Shown one piece after another: positions 1 through 14,149 of a stretch of 64,000 nucleotides of DNA. The notes under the pieces are model-generated. The model was not told where the DNA came from, did no database searches, and was given only the letters and a program-made list of their open reading frames with translations. Position 1 is the stretch's first letter. The number at the start of each line of letters is the position of its first letter. Both the position numbers and the translations under genes were made by a program. Source of the stretch: Odiellus spinosus (Eukaryota; Arthropoda; Arachnida; Opiliones; Phalangiidae); contig OY987240.1 in assembly GCA_963920705.1 (NCBI GenBank), positions 3,602,501 through 3,666,500 on the forward strand, read 5' to 3'.

Positions 1-2742
1 AACATCATTCGAAAAACATCATTCGAAAAACATCATTCGAAAAACATGATTCGAAAAACATCATTCGAAAAACATCAATCGAAAAACTTGATTCGAAAAA
101 CTTGATTCGAAAAACATCATTCGAAAAACATGATTCGAAAAACATCATTCGAAAAACATCATTCGAAAAACATCAATCGAAAAACATCAATCGAAAAACA
201 TCAATCGAAAAACTTGATTCGAAAAACATCATTCGAAAAACATCATTCGAAAAACATCATTCGAAAAACATCATTCGAAAAACATCATTCGAAAATCATC
301 ATTCGAAAAACATCACTCGAAAAACATCATTCGAAAAACTTGATTCGAAAAACATCATTCGAAAAACATCATTCGAAAAACATCATTCGAAAAACATGAT
401 TCGAAAAACATGATTCGAAAAACATCATTCGAAAAACATCAATCGAAAAACTTGATTCGAAAAACTTGATTCGAAAAACATCATTCGAAAAACATGACTC
501 GAAAAACATCATTCGAAAAACATCATTCGAAAAACATCAATCGAAAAACATCAATCGAAAAACATCAATCGAAAAACTTGATTCGAAAAACATCATTCGA
601 AAAACATGATTCGAAAAACATCATTCGAAAAACATCATTAGAAAAACATCAATCGAAAAACATCAATCGAAAAACATCAATCGAAAAACATTTCGAAAAA
701 CTTGATTCGAAAAACTTGATTCGAAAAACATCATTCGAAAAACATGATTCGAAAAACATCATTTGAAAAACATCATTCGAAAAACATCATTCGAAAAACA
801 TGATTCGAAAAACATCATTCGAAAAACATCATTCGAAAAACATCATTCGAAAAACATCATTCGAAAAACATCATTCGAAAAACAACAATCGAAAAACTTG
901 ATTCGAAAAACATCATTCGAAAAACATCATTCGAAAAACATCATTCGAAAAACATCATTCGAAAAACATCATTCGAAAAACATCATTCGAAAAACATCAA
1001 TCGAAAAACATCAATCGAAAAACTTGATTCGAAAAACTTGATTCGAAAAACATGATTCGAAAAACATCATTCGAAAAACATCATTCGAAAAACATCATTC
1101 GAAAAACATCATTCGAAAATCATCATTCGAAAAACATCACTCGAAAAACATCATTCGAAAAACATCATTCGAAAAACATCATTCGAAAAACATCAATCGA
1201 AAAACTTGATTCGAAAAACATCATTCGAAAAACATCATTCGAAAAACATCATTCGAAAAACATCATTCGAAAAACATCATTCGAAAAACATCATTCGAAA
1301 AACATCATTCGAAAAACATCAATCGAAAAACATCAATCGAAAAACAACAATCGAAAAACATCATTCGAAAAACTTGATTCGAAAAACATCATTCGAAAAA
1401 CATGATTCGAAAAACATGATTCGAAAAACATGATTCGAAAAACATCATTCGAAAAACATCAATCGAAAAACTTGATTCGAAAAACTTGATTCGAAAAACA
1501 TCATTCGAAAAACATGATTCGAAAAACATCATTCGAAAAACATCATTCGAAAAACATCAATCGAAAAACATCAATCGAAAAACATCAATCGAAAAACATC
1601 ATTCGAAAAACTTGATTCGAAAAACATCATTCGAAAAACATGATTCGAAAAACATCATTCGAAAAACCTGATTCGAAAAACATTATTCGAAAACCATCAT
1701 TCGAAAAACATCATTCGAAAAACATGATTCGAAAAACATGATTCGAAAAACATGATTCGAAAAACATCATTCGAAAAACATCAATCGAAAAACTTGATTC
1801 GAAAAACTTGATTCGAAAAACATCACTCGAAAAACATGATTCGAAAAACATCATTCGAAAAACATCATTCGAAAAACATCAATCGAAAAAAAACAATCGA
1901 AAAACATCAATCGAAAAACATCAATCGAAAAACTTGATTCGTAAAACATCATTCGAAAAACATGATTCGAAAAACATGATTCGAAAAACATGATTCGAAA
2001 AACATCATTCGAAAACCATCATTCGAAAAACATCATTCGAAAAACATCATTCGAAAAACATCATTCGAAAAACATCATTCGAAAAACATCATTCGAAAAA
2101 CATCATTCGAAAAACATCATTCGAAAAACATCATTCGAAAAACATCAATCGAAAAACTTGATTCGAAAAACATCATTCGAAAAACATCATTCGAAAAACA
2201 TCATTCGAAAAACATCATTCGAAAAACATCATTCGAAAAACATCATTCGAAAAACATCATTCGAAAATCATCAATCGAAAAACATCAATCGAAAAACATC
2301 AATCGAAAAACATCATTCGAAAAACTTGATTCGAAAAACATCATTCGAAAAACATCATTCGAAAAACATCAATCGAAAAACTTGATTCGAAAAACATCAT
2401 TCGAAAAACATCATTCGAAAAACATCATTCGAAAAACATCATTCGAAAAACGACATTCGAAAAACATCATTCGAAAAACATCATTCGAAAAACATCATTC
2501 AAAAAACATCATTCGAAAAACATCATTCGAAAAACATCAATCGAAAAACATCAATCGAAAAACTTGATTCGAAAAACTTGATTCGAAAAACATCATTCGA
2601 AAAACATCATTCGAAAAACATCATTCGAAAAACATCATTCGAAAAACATCATTCGAAAAACATCATTCGAAAATCATCATTCGAAAAACATCACTCGAAA
2701 AACATCATTCGAAAAACTTGATTCGAAAAACATCATTCGAAA
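1..2742. repeat. 2,742-bp higher-order repeat, copy 1
   Basis: The order of variant monomers here is repeated at an offset of exactly 2,742 bp. The offset is 2 bp short of 196 monomers because each copy has one 12-bp monomer (CATTTCGAAAAA at 689-700). Shared rare markers include CATGACTCG near 494, an AAACAATCG monomer near 1890, TTCGTAAAAC near 1939 and CGACATTCG near 2451. The left edge of the window lies inside the unit, so its true start is not defined. Confidence 0.9.
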
Positions 2743-5503
2743 AACATCATTCGAAAAACATCATTCGAAAAACATCATTCGAAAAACATGATTCGAAAAA
2801 CATCATTCGAAAAACATCAATCGAAAAACTTGATTCGAAAAACTTGATTCGAAAAACATCATTCGAAAAACATGATTCGAAAAACATCATTCGAAAAACA
2901 TCATTCGAAAAACATCAATCGAAAAACATCAATCGAAAAACATCAATCGAAAAACTTGATTCGAAAAACATCATTCGAAAAACATCATTCGAAAAACATC
3001 ATTCGAAAAACATCATTCGAAAAACATCATTCGAAAATCATCATTCGAAAAACATCACTCGAAAAACATCATTCGAAAAACTTGATTCGAAAAACATCAT
3101 TCGAAAAACATCATTCGAAAAACATCATTCGAAAAACATGATTCGAAAAACATGATTCGAAAAACATCATTCGAAAAACATCAATCGAAAAACTTGATTC
3201 GAAAAACTTGATTCGAAAAACATCATTCGAAAAACATGACTCGAAAAACATCATTCGAAAAACATCATTCGAAAAACATCAATCGAAAAACATCAATCGA
3301 AAAACATCAATCGAAAAACTTGATTCGAAAAACATCATTCGAAAAACATGATTCGAAAAACATCATTCGAAAAACATCATTAGAAAAACATCAATCGAAA
3401 AACATCAATCGAAAAACATCAATCGAAAAACATTTCGAAAAACTTGATTCGAAAAACTTGATTCGAAAAACATCATTCGAAAAACATGATTCGAAAAACA
3501 TCATTTGAAAAACATCATTCGAAAAACATCATTCGAAAAACATGATTCGAAAAACATCATTCGAAAAACATCATTCGAAAAACATCATTCGAAAAACATC
3601 ATTCGAAAAACATCATTCGAAAAACAACAATCGAAAAACTTGATTCGAAAAACATCATTCGAAAAACATCATTCGAAAAACATCATTCGAAAAACATCAT
3701 TCGAAAAACATCATTCGAAAAACATCATTCGAAAAACATCAATCGAAAAACATCAATCGAAAAACTTGATTCGAAAAACTTGATTCGAAAAACATGATTC
3801 GAAAAACATCATTCGAAAAACATCATTCGAAAAACATCATTCGAAAAACATCATTCGAAAATCATCATTCGAAAAACATCACTCGAAAAACATCATTCGA
3901 AAAACATCATTCGAAAAACATCATTCGAAAAACATCAATCGAAAAACTTGATTCGAAAAACATCATTCGAAAAACATCATTCGAAAAACATCATTCGAAA
4001 AACATCATTCGAAAAACATCATTCGAAAAACATCATTCGAAAAACATCATTCGAAAAACATCAATCGAAAAACATCAATCGAAAAACAACAATCGAAAAA
4101 CATCATTCGAAAAACTTGATTCGAAAAACATCATTCGAAAAACATGATTCGAAAAACATGATTCGAAAAACATGATTCGAAAAACATCATTCGAAAAACA
4201 TCAATCGAAAAACTTGATTCGAAAAACTTGATTCGAAAAACATCATTCGAAAAACATGATTCGAAAAACATCATTCGAAAAACATCATTCGAAAAACATC
4301 AATCGAAAAACATCAATCGAAAAACATCAATCGAAAAACATCATTCGAAAAACTTGATTCGAAAAACATCATTCGAAAAACATGATTCGAAAAACATCAT
4401 TCGAAAAACCTGATTCGAAAAACATTATTCGAAAACCATCATTCGAAAAACATCATTCGAAAAACATGATTCGAAAAACATGATTCGAAAAACATGATTC
4501 GAAAAACATCATTCGAAAAACATCAATCGAAAAACTTGATTCGAAAAACTTGATTCGAAAAACATCACTCGAAAAACATGATTCGAAAAACATCATTCGA
4601 AAAACATCAATCGAAAAACATCAATCGAAAAAAAACAATCGAAAAACATCAATCGAAAAACATCAATCGAAAAACTTGATTCGTAAAACATCATTCGAAA
4701 AACATGATTCGAAAAACATGATTCGAAAAACATGATTCGAAAAACATCATTCGAAAACCATCATTCGAAAAACATCATTCGAAAAACATCATTCGAAAAA
4801 CATCATTCGAAAAACATCATTCGAAAAACATCATTCGAAAAACATCATTCGAAAAACATCATTCGAAAAACATCATTCGAAAAACATCAATCGAAAAACT
4901 TGATTCGAAAAACATCATTCGAAAAACATCATTCGAAAAACATCATTCGAAAAACATCATTCGAAAAACATCATTCGAAAAACATCATTCGAAAAACATC
5001 ATTCGAAAATCATCAATCGAAAAACATCAATCGAAAAACATCAATCGAAAAACATCATTCGAAAAACTTGATTCGAAAAACATCATTCGAAAAACATCAT
5101 TCGAAAAACATCAATCGAAAAACTTGATTCGAAAAACATCATTCGAAAAACATCATTCGAAAAACATCATTCGAAAAACATCATTCGAAAAACGACATTC
5201 GAAAAACATCATTCGAAAAACATCATTCGAAAAACATCATTCAAAAAACATCATTCGAAAAACATCATTCGAAAAACATCAATCGAAAAACATCAATCGA
5301 AAAACTTGATTCGAAAAACTTGATTCGAAAAACATCATTCGAAAAACATCATTCGAAAAACATCATTCGAAAAACATCATTCGAAAAACATCATTCGAAA
5401 AACATCATTCGAAAATCATCATTCGAAAAACATCACTCGAAAAACATCATTCGAAAAACTTGATTCGAAAAACATCATTCGAAAAACATCATTCGAAAAA
5501 CAT
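2743..5503. repeat. 2,742-bp higher-order repeat, copy 2
   Basis: This copy matches copy 1 monomer for monomer, including the 12-bp monomer at 3431-3442. The difference I found is at 4610, where a T-type monomer has become A-type (copy 1 has T at 1868). The match to the start of copy 1 fails near 5504, so this copy ends about one monomer past a full unit. Confidence 0.9.
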
Positions 5504-5659
5504 CAATCGAAAAACTTGATTCGAAAAACTTGATTCGAAAAACATCATTCGAAAAACATGATTCGAAAAACATCATTCGAAAAACATCATTCGAAAAACA
5601 TCAATCGAAAAACATCATTCGAAAAACATCATTCGAAAAGCATCATTCGAAAAACTTGA
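3672..5659. repeat. 1,988-bp higher-order repeat, copy 1 (overlaps the 2,742-bp unit)
   Basis: Most of 2,742-bp copy 2, from about 3672, is repeated again at an offset of 1,988 bp (142 x 14). The new unit lacks the first roughly 750 bp of the longer unit, including the 12-bp monomer, so strict 14-bp register returns. This looks like unequal exchange between misaligned 2,742-bp copies; that mechanism is inference. Confidence 0.85.
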
Positions 5660-7711
5660 TTCGAAAAACATCATTCGAAAAACATCATTCGAAAAACATC
5701 ATTCGAAAAACATCATTCGAAAAACATCAATCGAAAAACATCAATCGAAAAACTTGATTCGAAAAACTTGATTCGAAAAACATGATTCGAAAAACATCAT
5801 TCGAAAAACATCATTCGAAAAACATCATTCGAAAAACATCATTCGAAAATCATCATTCGAAAAACATCACTCGAAAAACATCATTCGAAAAACATCATTC
5901 GAAAAACATCATTCGAAAAACATCAATCGAAAAACTTGATTCGAAAAACATCATTCGAAAAACATCATTCGAAAAACATCATTCGAAAAACATCATTCGA
6001 AAAACATCATTCGAAAAACATCATTCGAAAAACATCATTCGAAAAACATCAATCGAAAAACATCAATCGAAAAACAACAATCGAAAAACATCATTCGAAA
6101 AACTTGATTCGAAAAACATCATTCGAAAAACATGATTCGAAAAACATGATTCGAAAAACATGATTCGAAAAACATCATTCGAAAAACATCAATCGAAAAA
6201 CTTGATTCGAAAAACTTGATTCGAAAAACATCATTCGAAAAACATGATTCGAAAAACATCATTCGAAAAACATCATTCGAAAAACATCAATCGAAAAACA
6301 TCAATCGAAAAACATCAATCGAAAAACATCATTCGAAAAACTTGATTCGAAAAACATCATTCGAAAAACATGATTCGAAAAACATCATTCGAAAAACCTG
6401 ATTCGAAAAACATTATTCGAAAACCATCATTCGAAAAACATCATTCGAAAAACATGATTCGAAAAACATGATTCGAAAAACATGATTCGAAAAACATCAT
6501 TCGAAAAACATCAATCGAAAAACTTGATTCGAAAAACTTGATTCGAAAAACATCACTCGAAAAACATGATTCGAAAAACATCATTCGAAAAACATCATTC
6601 GAAAAACATCAATCGAAAAAAAACAATCGAAAAACATCAATCGAAAAACATCAATCGAAAAACTTGATTCGTAAAACATCATTCGAAAAACATGATTCGA
6701 AAAACATGATTCGAAAAACATGATTCGAAAAACATCATTCGAAAACCATCATTCGAAAAACATCATTCGAAAAACATCATTCGAAAAACATCATTCGAAA
6801 AACATCATTCGAAAAACATCATTCGAAAAACATCATTCGAAAAACATCATTCGAAAAACATCATTCGAAAAACATCAATCGAAAAACTTGATTCGAAAAA
6901 CATCATTCGAAAAACATCATTCGAAAAACATCATTCGAAAAACATCATTCGAAAAACATCATTCGAAAAACATCATTCGAAAAACATCATTCGAAAATCA
7001 TCAATCGAAAAACATCAATCGAAAAACATCAATCGAAAAACATCATTCGAAAAACTTGATTCGAAAAACATCATTCGAAAAACATCATTCGAAAAACATC
7101 AATCGAAAAACTTGATTCGAAAAACATCATTCGAAAAACATCATTCGAAAAACATCATTCGAAAAACATCATTCGAAAAACGACATTCGAAAAACATCAT
7201 TCGAAAAACATCATTCGAAAAACATCATTCAAAAAACATCATTCGAAAAACATCATTCGAAAAACATCAATCGAAAAACATCAATCGAAAAACTTGATTC
7301 GAAAAACTTGATTCGAAAAACATCATTCGAAAAACATCATTCGAAAAACATCATTCGAAAAACATCATTCGAAAAACATCATTCGAAAAACATCATTCGA
7401 AAATCATCATTCGAAAAACATCACTCGAAAAACATCATTCGAAAAACTTGATTCGAAAAACATCATTCGAAAAACATCATTCGAAAAACATCAATCGAAA
7501 AACTTGATTCGAAAAACTTGATTCGAAAAACATCATTCGAAAAACATGATTCGAAAAACATCATTCGAAAAACATCATTCGAAAAACATCAATCGAAAAA
7601 CATCATTCGAAAAACATCATTCGAAAAGCATCATTCGAAAAACTTGATTCGAAAAACATCATTCGAAAAACATCATTCGAAAAACATCATTCGAAAAACA
7701 TCATTCGAAAA
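5660..7711. repeat. 1,988-bp higher-order repeat, copy 2 with short tail
   Basis: This matches 3672-5723 at an offset of 1,988 bp, slightly more than one unit. Shared markers include the AAACAATCG monomer, GATTCGTAAAAC near 6670, CGACATTCG near 7181 and a TTCAAAAAAC monomer near 7229. At 6598 it carries T, like copy 1 of the longer unit (1868) and unlike 4610. The match ends at about 7711, where this copy has CCATCAATCG and the other has CATCAATCG. Confidence 0.85.
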
Positions 7712-9590
7712 CCATCAATCGAAAAACTTGATTCGAAAAACTTGATTCGAAAAACATCATTCGAAAAACATGATTCGAAAAACATCATTCGAAAAACATC
7801 ATTCGAAAAACATCAATCGAAAAACATCAATCGAAAAACATCAATCGAAAAACATCATTCGAAAAACATCAATCGAAAAACTTGATTCGAAAAACATCAT
7901 TCGAAAAACATCATTCGAAAAACATCATTCGAAAAACATCATTCGAAAAACATCATTCGAAAAACATCATTCGAAAAACATCAATCGAAAAACATCAATC
8001 GAAAAACTTGATTCGAAAAACTTGATTCGAAATACATCATTCGAAAAACATCATTCGAAAAACATCATTCGAAAAACATCATTCGAAAAACATCATTCGA
8101 AAAACATCATTCGAAAAACATCATTCGAAAAACATCATTCGAAAAACATCATTCGAAAATCATCAATCGAAAAACATCAATCGAAAAACATCAATCGAAA
8201 AACATCATTCGAAAAACTTGATTCGAAAAACATCATTCGAAAAACATCATTCGAAAAACATCATTCGAAAAACATCAATCGAAAAACTTGATTCGAAAAA
8301 CATCATTCGAAAAACATCATTCGAAAAACATCATTCGAAAAACATCATTCGAAAAACATCATTCAAAAAACATCATTCGAAAAACATCATTCGAAAAACA
8401 TCAATCGAAAAACATCAATCGAAAAACTTGATTCGAAAAACTTGATTCGAAAAACATCATTCGAAAAACATCATTCGAAAAACATCATTCGAAAAACATC
8501 ATTCGAAAATCATCATTCGAAAAACATCACTCGAAAAACTTCATTCGAAAAACATGATTCGAAAAACATGATTCGAAAAACATCATTCGAAAAACATAGA
8601 TCGAAAAACTTGATTCGAAAAACTTGATTCGAAAAACATCATTCGAAAAACATGATTCGAAAAACATCATTCGAAAAACATCATTCGAAAAACATCAATC
8701 GAAAAACATCAATCGAAAAACATCAATCGAAAAACATCATTCGAAAAACATGATTCGAAAAACATGATTCGAAAAACCTGATTCGAAAAACATCATTCGA
8801 AAACCATCATTCGAAAAACATCATTCGAAAAACATGATTCGAAAAACATGATTCGAAAAACATGATTCGAAAAACATCATTCGAAAAACATCAATCGAAA
8901 AACTTGATTCGAAAAACTTGATTCGAAAAACATCATTCGAAAAACATGATTCGAAAAACATCATTCGAAAAACATCATTCGAAAAACATCAATCGAAAAA
9001 CATCAATCGAAAAACATCAATCGAAAAACATCAATCGAAAAACTTGATTCGTAAAACATCATTCGAAAAACATGATTCGAAAAACATTATTCGAAAAACA
9101 TCATTCGAAAAACATCATTCGAAAACCATCATTCGAAAAACATCATTCGAAAAACATCATTCGAAAAACATCATTCGAAAAACATCATTCGAAAAACATC
9201 ATTCGAAAAACATCATTCGAAAAACATGATTCGAAAAACATCATTCGAAAAACATCAATCGAAAAACTTGATTCGAAAAACTTGATTCGAAAAACATCAT
9301 TCGAAAAACATCATTCGAAAAACATGATTCGAAAAACATCATTCGAAAAACATCATTCGAAAAACATGATTCGAAAAACATCATTCGAAAAACATCAATC
9401 GAAAAACATCAATCGAAAAACTTGATTCGTAAAACATCATTCGAAAAACATGATTCGAAAAACATGATTCGAAAAACATGATTCGAAAAACATCATTCGA
9501 AAACCATCATTCGAAAAACATCATTCGAAAAACATCATTCGAAAAACATCATTCGAAAAACATCATTCGAAAAACATGATTCGAAAAACA
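7322..9590. repeat. 2.4-kb higher-order repeat, copy 1
   Basis: The first part repeats at an offset of 2,422 bp and the rest at 2,408 bp, so copy 2 has lost one 14-bp monomer, between about 7896 and 8218 of this copy. Markers shared with copy 2 include an AAAAGCATC monomer near 7625, CTTCATTCG near 8539, CATAGATCG near 8595, a CCTGATTCG monomer near 8777 and GATTCGTAAAAC near 9050. One private change is TTCGAAATAC near 8030. Confidence 0.85.
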
Positions 9591-9743
9591 TGATTCGAAA
9601 AACATCATTCGAAAAACATGATTCGAAAAACATGATTCGAAAAACATGATTCGAAAAACATCAATCGAAAAACATCATTCGAAAAACATCATTCGAAAAA
9701 CATCATTCGAAAAACATCATTCGAAAAACGTCAATCGAAAAAC

Positions 9744-11998
9744 TTGATTCGAAAAACATCATTCGAAAAACATCATTCGAAAAACATCATTCGAAAAACA
9801 TCATTCGAAAAACATCATTCGAAAATCATCATTCGAAAAACATCACTCGAAAAACATCATTCGAAAAACTTGATTCGAAAAACATCATTCGAAAAACATC
9901 ATTCGAAAAACATCAATCGAAAAACTTGATTCGAAAAACTTGATTCGAAAAACATCATTCGAAAAACATGATTCGAAAAACATCATTCGAAAAACATCAT
10001 TCGAAAAACATCAATCGAAAAACATCATTCGAAAAACATCATTCGAAAAGCATCATTCGAAAAACTTGATTCGAAAAACATCATTCGAAAAACATCATTC
10101 GAAAAACATCATTCGAAAAACATCATTCGAAAACCATCAATCGAAAAACTTGATTCGAAAAACTTGATTCGAAAAACATCATTCGAAAAACATGATTCGA
10201 AAAACATCATTCGAAAAACATCATTCGAAAAACATCAATCGAAAAACATCAATCGAAAAACATCAATCGAAAAACATCATTCGAAAAACATCAATCGAAA
10301 AACTTGATTCGAAAAACATCATTCGAAAAACATCATTCGAAAAACATCATTCGAAAAACATCATTCGAAAAACATCATTCGAAAAACATCAATCGAAAAA
10401 CATCAATCGAAAAACTTGATTCGAAAAACTTGATTCGAAAAACATCATTCGAAAAACATCATTCGAAAAACATCATTCGAAAAACATCATTCGAAAAACA
10501 TCATTCGAAAAACATCATTCGAAAAACATCATTCGAAAAACATCATTCGAAAAACATCATTCGAAAATCATCAATCGAAAAACATCAATCGAAAAACATC
10601 AATCGAAAAACATCATTCGAAAAACTTGATTCGAAAAACATCATTCGAAAAACATCATTCGAAAAACATCATTCGAAAAACATCAATCGAAAAACTTGAT
10701 TCGAAAAACATCATTCGAAAAACATCATTCGAAAAACATCATTCGAAAAACATCATTCGAAAAACGACATTCGAAAAACATCATTCGAAAAACATCATTC
10801 GAAAAACATCATTCAAAAAACATCAATCGAAAAACTTGATTCGAAAAACTTGATTCGAAAAACATCATTCGAAAAACATCATTCGAAAAACATCATTCGA
10901 AAAACATCATTCGAAAATCATCATTCGAAAAACATCACTCGAAAAACTTCATTCGAAAAACATGATTCGAAAAACATGATTCGAAAAACATCATTCGAAA
11001 AACATAGATCGAAAAACTTGATTCGAAAAACTTGATTCGAAAAACATCATTCGAAAAACATGATTCGAAAAACATCATTCGAAAAACATCATTCGAAAAA
11101 CATCAATCGAAAAACATCAATCGAAAAACATCAATCGAAAAACATCATTCGAAAAACATGATTCGAAAAACATGATTCGAAAAACCTGATTCGAAAAACA
11201 TCATTCGAAAACCATCATTCGAAAAACATCATTCGAAAAACATGATTCGAAAAACATGATTCGAAAAACATGATTCGAAAAACATCATTCGAAAAACATC
11301 AATCGAAAAACTTGATTCGAAAAACTTGATTCGAAAAACATCATTCGAAAAACATGATTCGAAAAACATGATTCGAAAAACATCATTCGAAAAACATCAA
11401 TCGAAAAACATCAATCGAAAAACATCAATCGAAAAACATCAATCGAAAAACTTGATTCGTAAAACATCATTCGAAAAACATGATTCGAAAAACATCATTC
11501 GAAAAACATCATTCGAAAAACATCATTCGAAAACCATCATTCGAAAAACATCATTCGAAAAACATCATTCGAAAAACATCATTCGAAAAACATCATTCGA
11601 AAAACATCATTCGAAAAACATCATTCGAAAAACATGATTCGAAAAACATCATTCGAAAAACATCAATCGAAAAACTTGATTCGAAAAACTTGATTCGAAA
11701 AACATCATTCGAAAAACATCATTCGAAAAACATGATTCGAAAAACATCATTCGAAAAACATCATTCGAAAAACATGATTCGAAAAACATCATTCGAAAAA
11801 CATCAATCGAAAAACATCAATCGAAAAACTTGATTCGTAAAACATCATTCGAAAAACATGATTCGAAAAACATGATTCGAAAAACATGATTCGAAAAACA
11901 TCATTCGAAAACCATCATTCGAAAAACATCATTCGAAAAACATCATTCGAAAAACATCATTCGAAAAACATCATTCGAAAAACATGATTCGAAAAACA
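9744..11998. repeat. 2.4-kb higher-order repeat, copy 2
   Basis: This block matches 7322-9590 with the same ordered rare variants. It is separated from copy 1 by about 150 bp that includes a CGTCAATCG monomer near 9729. It carries a CGACATTCG monomer near 10765, which the matching part of copy 1 lacks. The match fails near 11998, where copy 1 has two adjacent G-type monomers and this copy has one followed by a T-type. Confidence 0.85.
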
Positions 11999-12384
11999 TC
12001 ATTCGAAAAACATGATTCGAAAAACTTGATTCGAAAAACATCATTCGAAAAACATCATTCGAAAAACATCATTCGAAAAACATCATTCGAAAAACATCAT
12101 TCGAAAAACATCATTCGAAAAACATCATTCGAAAAACATCATTCGAAAAACATCATTCGAAAAACATCATTCGAAAAACATCATTCGAAAAACATCATTC
12201 GAAAAACATCAATCGAAAAACATCAATCGAAAAACTTGATTCGAAAAACTTGATTCGAAAAACATGATTCGAAAAACATGATTCGAAAAACATCATTCGA
12301 AAAACATCAATCGAAAAACATCAATCGAAAAACATCAATCGAAAAACATCATTCGAAAAACATCATTCGAAAAACATCATTCGA

Positions 12385-13650
12385 AAATCATCATTCGAAA
12401 AACATCATTCGAAAAACATCATTCGAAAATCATCATTCGAAAAACATCACTCGAAAAACTTCATTCGAAAAACATGATTCGAAAAACATGATTCGAAAAA
12501 CATCATTCAAAAAACATAGATCGAAAAACTTGATTCGAAAAACTTGATTCGAAAAACATCATTCGAAAAACATGATTCGAAAAACATCATTCGAAAAACA
12601 TCATTCGAAAAACATCAATCGAAAAACATCAATCGAAAAACATCAATCGAAAAACATCATTCGAAAAACATGATTCGAAAAACATGATTCGAAAAATCTG
12701 ATTCGAAAAACATCATTCGAAAACCATCATTCGAAAAACATCATTCGAAAAACATGATTCGAAAAACATGATTCGAAAAACATGATTCGAAAAACATCAT
12801 TCGAAAAACATCAATCGAAAAACTTGATTCGAAAAACTTGATTCGAAAAACATCATTCGAAAAACATGATTCGAAAAACATGATTCGAAAAACATCATTC
12901 GAAAAACATCAATCGAAAAACATCAATCGAAAAACATCAATCGAAAAACATCAATCGAAAAACTTGATTCGTAAAACATCATTCGAAAAACATGATTCGA
13001 AAAACATCATTCGAAAAACATCATTCGAAAAACATCATTCGAAAACCATCATTCGAAAAACATCATTCGAAAAACATCATTCGAAAAACATCATTCGAAA
13101 AACATCATTCGAAAAACATCATTCGAAAAACATCATTCGAAAAACATGATTCGAAAAACATCATTCGAAAAACATCAATCGAAAAACTTGATTCGAAAAA
13201 CTTGATTCGAAAAACATCATTCGAAAAACATCATTCGAAAAACATGATTCGAAAAACATCATTCGAAAAACATCATTCGAAAAACATGATTCGAAAAACA
13301 TCATTCGAAAAACATCAATCGAAAAACATCAATCGAAAAACTTGATTCGTAAAACATCATTCGAAAAACATGATTCGAAAAACATGATTCGAAAAACATG
13401 ATTCGAAAAACATCATTCGAAAACCATCATTCGAAAAACATCATTCGAAAAACATCATTCGAAAAACATCATTCGAAAAACATCATTCGAAAAACATGAT
13501 TCGAAAAACATGATTCGAAAAACATCATTCGAAAAACATGATTCGAAAAACATGATTCGAAAAACATGATTCGAAAAACATCATTCGAAAAACATCATTC
13601 GAAAAACATCATTCGAAAAACATCATTCGAAAAACATCATTCGAAAAACG
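12385..13650. repeat. Third, partial copy of the 2.4-kb unit (offset 1,512 bp)
   Basis: This matches 10873-11993 at an offset of 1,512 bp (108 x 14) and also the last part of copy 1 at 3,920 bp (280 x 14), including the CGTCAATCG monomer near 13649 that copy 2 lacks in this place. So it combines features of both earlier copies. Markers are CTTCATTCG near 12455, CATAGATCG near 12515 and two GATTCGTAAAAC sites near 12970 and 13345. A private change is AAAATCTGATT near 12694. Confidence 0.83.
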
Positions 13651-14138
13651 TCAATCGAAAAACTTGATTCGAAAAACTTGATTCGAAAAACATCATTCGA
13701 AAAACATCATTCGAAAAACATCATTCGAAAAACATCATTCGAAAAACATCATTCGAAAAACATCATTCGAAAAACATCATTCGAAAAACATCATTCGAAA
13801 AACATCATTCGAAAAACATCATTCGAAAAACATCATTCGAAAAACATCAATCGAAAAACATCAATCGAAAAACTTGATTCGAAAAACTTGATTCGAAAAA
13901 CATGATTCGAAAAACATCATTCGAAAAACATCATTCGAAAAACATCAATCGAAAAACATCAATCGAAAAACATCAATCGAAAAACATCATTCGAAAAACA
14001 TCATTCGAAAAACATCATTCGAAAATCATCATTCGAAAAACATCATTCGAAAAACATCATTCGAAAAACATCATTCGAAAAACATGATTCGAAAAACATC
14101 ACTCGAAAAACATCATTCGAAAAACATGATTCGAAAAA

Positions 14139-14149
14139 CATTCGAAAAA
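14139..14149. repeat. 11-bp short monomer that shifts the array register
   Basis: CATTCGAAAAA lacks three bases of the consensus. The same short form recurs at 15198-15208 and 16524-16534, each time just after a C-type, T-type, G-type series, so the three are copies of one event spread by block duplication and not separate slips. Confidence 0.85.

Larger units (their letters stand above)
1..14096. repeat. Satellite domain A: strict 14-bp register, A-type and L-type rich
   Basis: This domain is defined by frequent runs of two or three CATCAATCG monomers and by doublets of CTTGATTCG. A recurring string is T, A, L, L, T, G, T, T, A, A (one letter per monomer), seen for example near 60-200, 440-560, 1450-1590, 2815-2960 and 8880-9030. 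Monomer length is almost invariant; the only register breaks I see are 12-bp monomers at 689 and 3431. Large blocks are copied in tandem with offsets 2,742, then 1,988, then 2,408/2,422, then 1,512 bp, so repeat length changes along the domain. It holds no gene. Confidence 0.88.

Noticed and set aside
689..700. Array boundary or insertion at the 12-bp CATTTCGAAAAA monomer
   Set aside because: Both sides continue in the same satellite and the short monomer is copied at 3431 in the next HOR unit, so it is just a 2-bp loss.
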